Shown piece by piece: positions 6,102 through 9,242 of a stretch of DNA of 9,242 bases (position 1 is the first letter of the stretch; each line of letters starts with the position of its first letter). The position numbers were made by a program, and so were the translations under genes. The notes below the pieces were generated by a model. It was not told the origin of the DNA. It saw only the letters and a program-made list of their open reading frames with translations, and searched no databases. Source of the stretch: Frankiales bacterium (lineage in GTDB: Bacteria > Actinomycetota > Actinomycetes > Mycobacteriales > SCTD01); contig JAODNF010000438.1 in the NCBI GenBank assembly GCA_025464915.1, positions 1 to 9,242 of the forward strand, given 5' to 3'.

Positions 6102-6427
6102 CGGGCGCGGTGGTGCTGCCGGTCGGAGGATGCCTGCCAGAGCTCGACGTGCGAGGCCCGCAGGCACCAGACCGACCACTCCGCCGGCACCTCGTCGCCC
6201 GGGCCGCGGGCCGACCAGTCCCATCGTGCCTGCTCGCGAGTCCCCTGCGTCACGACACCCCGGACCCGGACCTGCCGACCCAGGGACTGCGGCTCGGGCT
6301 CTCCCGCAGCGACGGCGTCGTCGAGCCAGGCGAGGAACTGCTTCTCGGGGTCGTCCGAGAGCCGACCCGGCGCGGGCAGGTCGACCTCGAAGACCGGCAG
6401 CGAGCGCAGGAACGCCCGCACGGTCAC
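6047..6427 (-). CDS. Compact pyridoxamine 5'-phosphate oxidase-like protein lacking the flavin-binding middle
   Basis: A 126-residue frame starting at GTG 6427, which overlaps the dop stop as GTGA; a second GTG at 6421 is possible. The N-terminus (DDPEKQFLAWLDDAVAAGEPEP) matches the first helix of PdxH-type oxidases. RQVRVRGVV (51-59) matches the mid-protein strand, and VPAEWSVWCLR...VELWQASSDRQHHRARY matches the C-terminal signature (family form: WGGYR...EFWQ....RLHDR), keeping the Arg and His that contact the substrate in PdxH. The roughly 60 residues normally between EP and RQVR, which carry most FMN contacts (RxVLLK and following), are absent, and the segment after RQVR is shortened. It is therefore unlikely to be a normal oxidase; it may bind a ligand or act as a partner of Dop. 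Translation is probably coupled to dop. Confidence 0.75.
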   Translation of the reverse strand: MTVRAFLRSLPVFEVDLPAPGRLSDDPEKQFLAWLDDAVAAGEPEPQSLGRQVRVRGVVTQGTREQARWDWSARGPGDEVPAEWSVWCLRASHVELWQASSDRQHHRARYVRSDSGWSFADRPLSS

Positions 6428-7959
6428 CTGCGGCCGGCGAGCGTGTCGACCAGGTCGAGGGCGGACTCGCACTGGTCGAGAAGCTGCCCGACGTGCTGCT
6501 TGGTCCCGCGCAGCGGCTCGAGGGTCGGCACTCGCTGCAGGGACTCGCGTCCGACGTCGAAGATGACGGAGTCCCAGGAGGCCGCGGCCACCTCTGTCGG
6601 GAACTGCTGCAAACAGCGACCCCGGAAGTAGGCGCGGGTGTCGTCCGGCGGTCGGGTGATCGCCTCCTGGACCATGGTCTCCGGGAGCAGGGTCTTCATG
6701 GATCCCCTTGCCACCAGGCGGTTGTAGAGGCCCTTGTCCTGCCGGACGTCGGAGTACTGCAGGTCGACGAGGTGCAGCTTGGGGGCGTCCCAGCCCAGGT
6801 CCTCGCGCTGGCGGTAGCCCTCGAGCAGTTGCAGCTTCGCGACCCAGTCGAGCTCGTCGGAGAGCGACATCGGGTCCGACACGAGCTTGTCGAGGGTCGT
6901 CTCCCAACGGTGCAGGACGTCTGCCGTGACGTGGTCCACGTCGGAGCCGAGCCGGTCCTCGACGTGCTTGCGCGCTTGCTCGCAGTACTCCATCTGCAGC
7001 TGGACGGCGGTCAGCGTGCGCCCGTCCTTCAGGGTCACCTGGTGCTTCAGCGTGGGGTCGTGCGAGACGGCCCGCAGCGCCGACACGGGACCGTCGACCG
7101 CGAGCTCGATGCCGTTCTGCTTGAGCCAGCCGTCCTCGATCATCGACAGGACCAGCGCGGTCGTGCCGACCTTGAGGTAGGTCGAGATCTCGGACAGGTT
7201 CGCGTCGCCGATGATGACGTGCAGCCGGCGGTACTTCTCGGGATCGGCGTGCGGCTCGTCGCGGGTGTTGATGATCGGGCGCTTGAGCGTCGTCTCGAGA
7301 CCGACCTCGACCTCGAAGAAGTCGGCGCGCTGGCTGAGCTGGAAGCCGTCCTCGCGACCGTCCTGGCCGATGCCGACCCGGCCGGCGCCGACGACGACCT
7401 GGCGCGAGACGAAGAACGGGGTGAGGTGCCGGACGATCTCCGCGAACGGCGTCGCCCGCGCCATCAGGTAGTTCTCGTGCGTCCCGTAGGACTGGCCCTT
7501 GTTGTCGGTGTTGTTCTTGTAGAGCTGGATCGGCGCAGTGCCGGGCACGGTCAGGGCGCGCTCGGCCGCGGTCTGCATGACCCGCTCCCCTGCCTTGTCC
7601 CACAGGACGAGGTCGCGGGGGTTCGTCACCTCGGGCGTCGAGTACTCGGGGTGGGCGTGGTCGACGTACAGCCGGGCGCCGTTGGTGAGGATGACGTTCG
7701 CGAGCCCCAGCTCGTCGTCCGGCTCGCCGGGCAGGTGGTCGGACCCCCCGAGACCGACCTCGAACCCGCGCGCGTCACGCAACGGGTTCTCCTCCTCGAA
7801 GTCCCAGCGCGTGCGCCGGTCACGGGCCAGCCCCTCGGGCGTCCCGCTGGCGTAGCCGTTCACCACCTGGGACGACGCGACCATGTGGTTCACGCCGGCG
7901 TGCCCCGGCGTGGAGACCCCGAACTCGGTCTCCGTGCCCATCACGCGCTGCGTGGTCAT
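6424..7959 (-). CDS. dop: Dop, depupylase/deamidase of Pup
   Basis: A 511-residue protein, near the usual 500. It begins MTTQRVMGTETEFG with metal-binding Glu10 and Glu12, followed by TRWDFEEENPLRDARGF. LYVDHAHPEYSTPE contains Asp100, equivalent to the catalytic Asp of characterised Dop. Downstream are QLYKNNTDNKGQSYGTHENYL, FQLSQRADFFEVEVGLETT and RRLHVIIGDANLSEISTYLK, all Dop-like. The extra segment around 40-80 (Dop loop) separates it from PafA. Dop uses a carboxylate-amine ligase fold with bound nucleotide to cleave Pup from proteins and, where Pup ends in Gln, to deamidate it. Since this Pup ends in Glu, only depupylation seems required. ATG overlaps the PAP2 stop as ATGA; the stop overlaps the oxidase-like start as GTGA. 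Confidence 0.97.
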   Translation of the reverse strand: MTTQRVMGTETEFGVSTPGHAGVNHMVASSQVVNGYASGTPEGLARDRRTRWDFEEENPLRDARGFEVGLGGSDHLPGEPDDELGLANVILTNGARLYVDHAHPEYSTPEVTNPRDLVLWDKAGERVMQTAAERALTVPGTAPIQLYKNNTDNKGQSYGTHENYLMARATPFAEIVRHLTPFFVSRQVVVGAGRVGIGQDGREDGFQLSQRADFFEVEVGLETTLKRPIINTRDEPHADPEKYRRLHVIIGDANLSEISTYLKVGTTALVLSMIEDGWLKQNGIELAVDGPVSALRAVSHDPTLKHQVTLKDGRTLTAVQLQMEYCEQARKHVEDRLGSDVDHVTADVLHRWETTLDKLVSDPMSLSDELDWVAKLQLLEGYRQREDLGWDAPKLHLVDLQYSDVRQDKGLYNRLVARGSMKTLLPETMVQEAITRPPDDTRAYFRGRCLQQFPTEVAAASWDSVIFDVGRESLQRVPTLEPLRGTKQHVGQLLDQCESALDLVDTLAGRR

Positions 7960-8756
7960 GTCACGAGCCTAGGGCGAAGGACCCGCAGCGCGGGGACCCG
8001 GCGCGGCAACCGGTCGACGAGGGCGATGACGACGGCGAGGAGCAGGACCGCCACGACGCCGTCGAGCCACCAGTGGTTGGCGCTCGCGACGACGACCAGC
8101 GTCATCACCGCGAGGTGCGCCGGACCGGCCCACCGCCAGCGGGCAGGCGCCTGGCGCCAGACCGTCCAGGCCACGAGGGCCGCCCACCCGACGTGCAACG
8201 ACGGCATCGCCATGAGCTGACCGGCGAGCCCGTCGGCGTACCCGCCGTAGACCGACTCCCCGTAGGCGTTGGCGAGGTCGACGAAGCCGAGCTCGGGCAT
8301 CAGGCGTGGCGGGGCGATGGTGACGAGCTGCATGGCGAGCCCACCGAGGGAGAGCAGGACGAGCTGCAGCCGCAACCGGCCGTACCGGTCCCTGTGTCGC
8401 CACCACGTCCACGCGAGCAGGACGACGATCACGTTGAGGTGCCCGTAGAGGTAGTAGTTGTTGACGACGTGCGCGAGCCACGGGTGGTCGGCGACGGTGC
8501 GCACGAGCGGCACCTCGCTGGGCAGGTGCAGCCACCGCTCGACGTCGAAGAGGTCACGCGCCCGCTGCCGGGCGCCGTCGGCCTGCGGGTGCGTCGCCGC
8601 ACCGATGACGCACCACGCCGCCCACAGGCCCATGGCGATCGACAGCTCGCGCAGGGCGGCGCCCAGCACCGGCCGGCGCCGGAGGAGCAGCGCCAGCAGG
8701 AGCGCCGGGACGGCGATCGCGAGTGCGAACCGCCAGCCCGGCTCCCAGTGCGGCAC
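7956..8756 (-). CDS. PAP2-family membrane phosphatase/transferase
   Basis: A 266-residue integral membrane protein with about six hydrophobic segments (roughly 9-26, 36-54, 104-118, 128-147, 212-226, 233-248). The family motifs are present: APPRL (148-152) as the reduced first motif, PSLHVGW (185-191, His188) and ANHWWLDG (226-233, His228, Asp232). The pattern resembles the PAP2_3 / inositol-phosphorylceramide-synthase-like branch, so a lipid phosphate or phospho-alcohol transfer at the membrane is likely; the substrate is unknown. The GTG start at 8756 has AAGGAG 9 nt upstream and is 25 nt after the arc stop. Its stop overlaps the dop start as ATGA, so it is co-transcribed with proteasome genes although no functional link is established. 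Confidence 0.9.
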   Translation of the reverse strand: MPHWEPGWRFALAIAVPALLLALLLRRRPVLGAALRELSIAMGLWAAWCVIGAATHPQADGARQRARDLFDVERWLHLPSEVPLVRTVADHPWLAHVVNNYYLYGHLNVIVVLLAWTWWRHRDRYGRLRLQLVLLSLGGLAMQLVTIAPPRLMPELGFVDLANAYGESVYGGYADGLAGQLMAMPSLHVGWAALVAWTVWRQAPARWRWAGPAHLAVMTLVVVASANHWWLDGVVAVLLLAVVIALVDRLPRRVPALRVLRPRLVT

Positions 8757-8781
8757 GCGCTCAGGCTCCTTGCGGCAAGAG

Positions 8782-9242
8782 CTAGAGGTACTGGCCGGTG
8801 TTGGAGATCGTGTCGATGGACTTGCCGGTCTCCGTGCCCTTCGCGCTGGTGACCAGGGTGCGGATGTAGACGATCCGCTCGCCCTTCTTGCCCGAGATCC
8901 GGGCCCAGTCGTCGGGGTTGGTGGTGTTCGGGAGGTCCTCGTTCTCCTTGAACTCGTCGATGCACGCCGTCAGAAGGTGCTGCATGCGCAGCCCCTTCTG
9001 GTTGTTGTCGAGGAAGTCCTTGATCGCCATCTTCTTCGCGCGGGCGACGATGTTCTCGATCATCGCGCCGGAGTTGAAGTCCTTGAAGTACAGGATCTCC
9101 TTGTCCCCGCCGGCGTAGGTGACCTCGAGGAACCTGTTCTCCTCGGCTTCGGTGTAGATGCGCTCGACGACCCGCTGGATCATGTCGCCGACGGTGGCCT
9201 CGCGGTTGCCGCCGTGCTCGCCCAGGTCGTCCGCGTGCAGCG
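8782..9242 (-). CDS. arc: Proteasome-associated AAA+ ATPase Arc/Mpa, C-terminal part
   Basis: The visible 153 residues are the C-terminal end of the ATPase; the rest lies beyond the right edge. The frame is open across the boundary (...HADDLGEHGGNREATVGDMIQRVVERIY...). The end, IDTISNTGQYL, carries the QYL tail that docks into PrcA pockets and opens the gate of the 20S particle. DFLDNNQKGLRMQHLLTACIDEFKENEDLPNTTNPDDWARISGKKGERIVYIRTL matches the C-terminal alpha domain of this family. Arc (Mpa in mycobacteria) forms a hexamer that binds Pup through coiled coils and threads pupylated substrates into the proteasome. It is the upstream gene of the PAP2-dop unit. Confidence 0.96.
   Translation of the reverse strand, partial: LHADDLGEHGGNREATVGDMIQRVVERIYTEAEENRFLEVTYAGGDKEILYFKDFNSGAMIENIVARAKKMAIKDFLDNNQKGLRMQHLLTACIDEFKENEDLPNTTNPDDWARISGKKGERIVYIRTLVTSAKGTETGKSIDTISNTGQYL

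Noticed and set aside
4983..6224. Minus-strand open frame of 413 codons
   Set aside because: It is antisense to the coiled-coil and nucleotidyltransferase genes, which have recognisable motifs and an ATGA junction.
6130..8220. Long plus-strand open frame of 696 codons
   Set aside because: It is antisense to dop and PAP2, which have clear family motifs; the translation is low-complexity Arg/Val/Asp-rich sequence typical of GC-rich shadow frames.

Overview
The window is a Pup-proteasome locus from a high-GC actinobacterium. Evidence is the presence of Pup, Dop, PrcB, PrcA and the tail of the Arc/Mpa ATPase, a base composition near 70% G+C, many GTG starts, and GTGA/ATGA gene overlaps. The PrcB propeptide (GRLPAAY...GSSSFTDFL) looks more like Streptomyces-type than Mycobacterium-type PrcB. 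I cannot name the genus.

Reading leftward from the right edge (minus strand): the 3' end of arc (8782-9242, ending in the gate-opening tail GQYL); a PAP2-family membrane phosphatase/transferase (7956-8756); dop (6424-7959); and a short protein resembling the ends of pyridoxamine-phosphate oxidase but lacking its middle (6047-6427). The last three are linked by 4-nt stop/start overlaps. Two plus-strand genes follow, a coiled-coil protein of unknown function (4588-5406) and an aminoglycoside-adenylyltransferase-like nucleotidyltransferase (5403-6101). They separate dop from pup, so the locus is split into two transcription units. The minus strand then resumes with pup (4298-4507), an endonuclease VII/HNH-like gene (3539-4279), prcB (2820-3641), prcA (2111-2815) and an FKBP-type lipoprotein (1530-2114). 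Left of a 217-nt gap with two hairpins lies a secreted repeat-rich surface protein (1-1312), which runs off the left edge.

How it works together: Pup is attached to target lysines by PafA (no pafA gene is seen here), Dop removes Pup, Arc/Mpa unfolds pupylated proteins, and PrcA/PrcB degrade them. This Pup ends in Gly-Gly-Glu, so it would not need Dop to deamidate a terminal Gln. FKBP and pafA are commonly close to prcA in actinobacteria; here FKBP is fused by a GTGA overlap directly to prcA.

The most unusual part is 3539-4354. The endonuclease VII-like protein keeps its HNH active-site residues but has lost one cysteine in each of two zinc sites. It overlaps prcB by 103 nt in another frame. 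It also sits beside a 3' end of pup written in markedly AT-richer codons than the rest of that gene. Together these suggest a mobile, homing-like nuclease gene that moved into the operon and is now decaying or being repurposed. That is inference. No tRNA, rRNA, CRISPR array or insertion sequence was seen, and no intrinsic terminator with a U-run.
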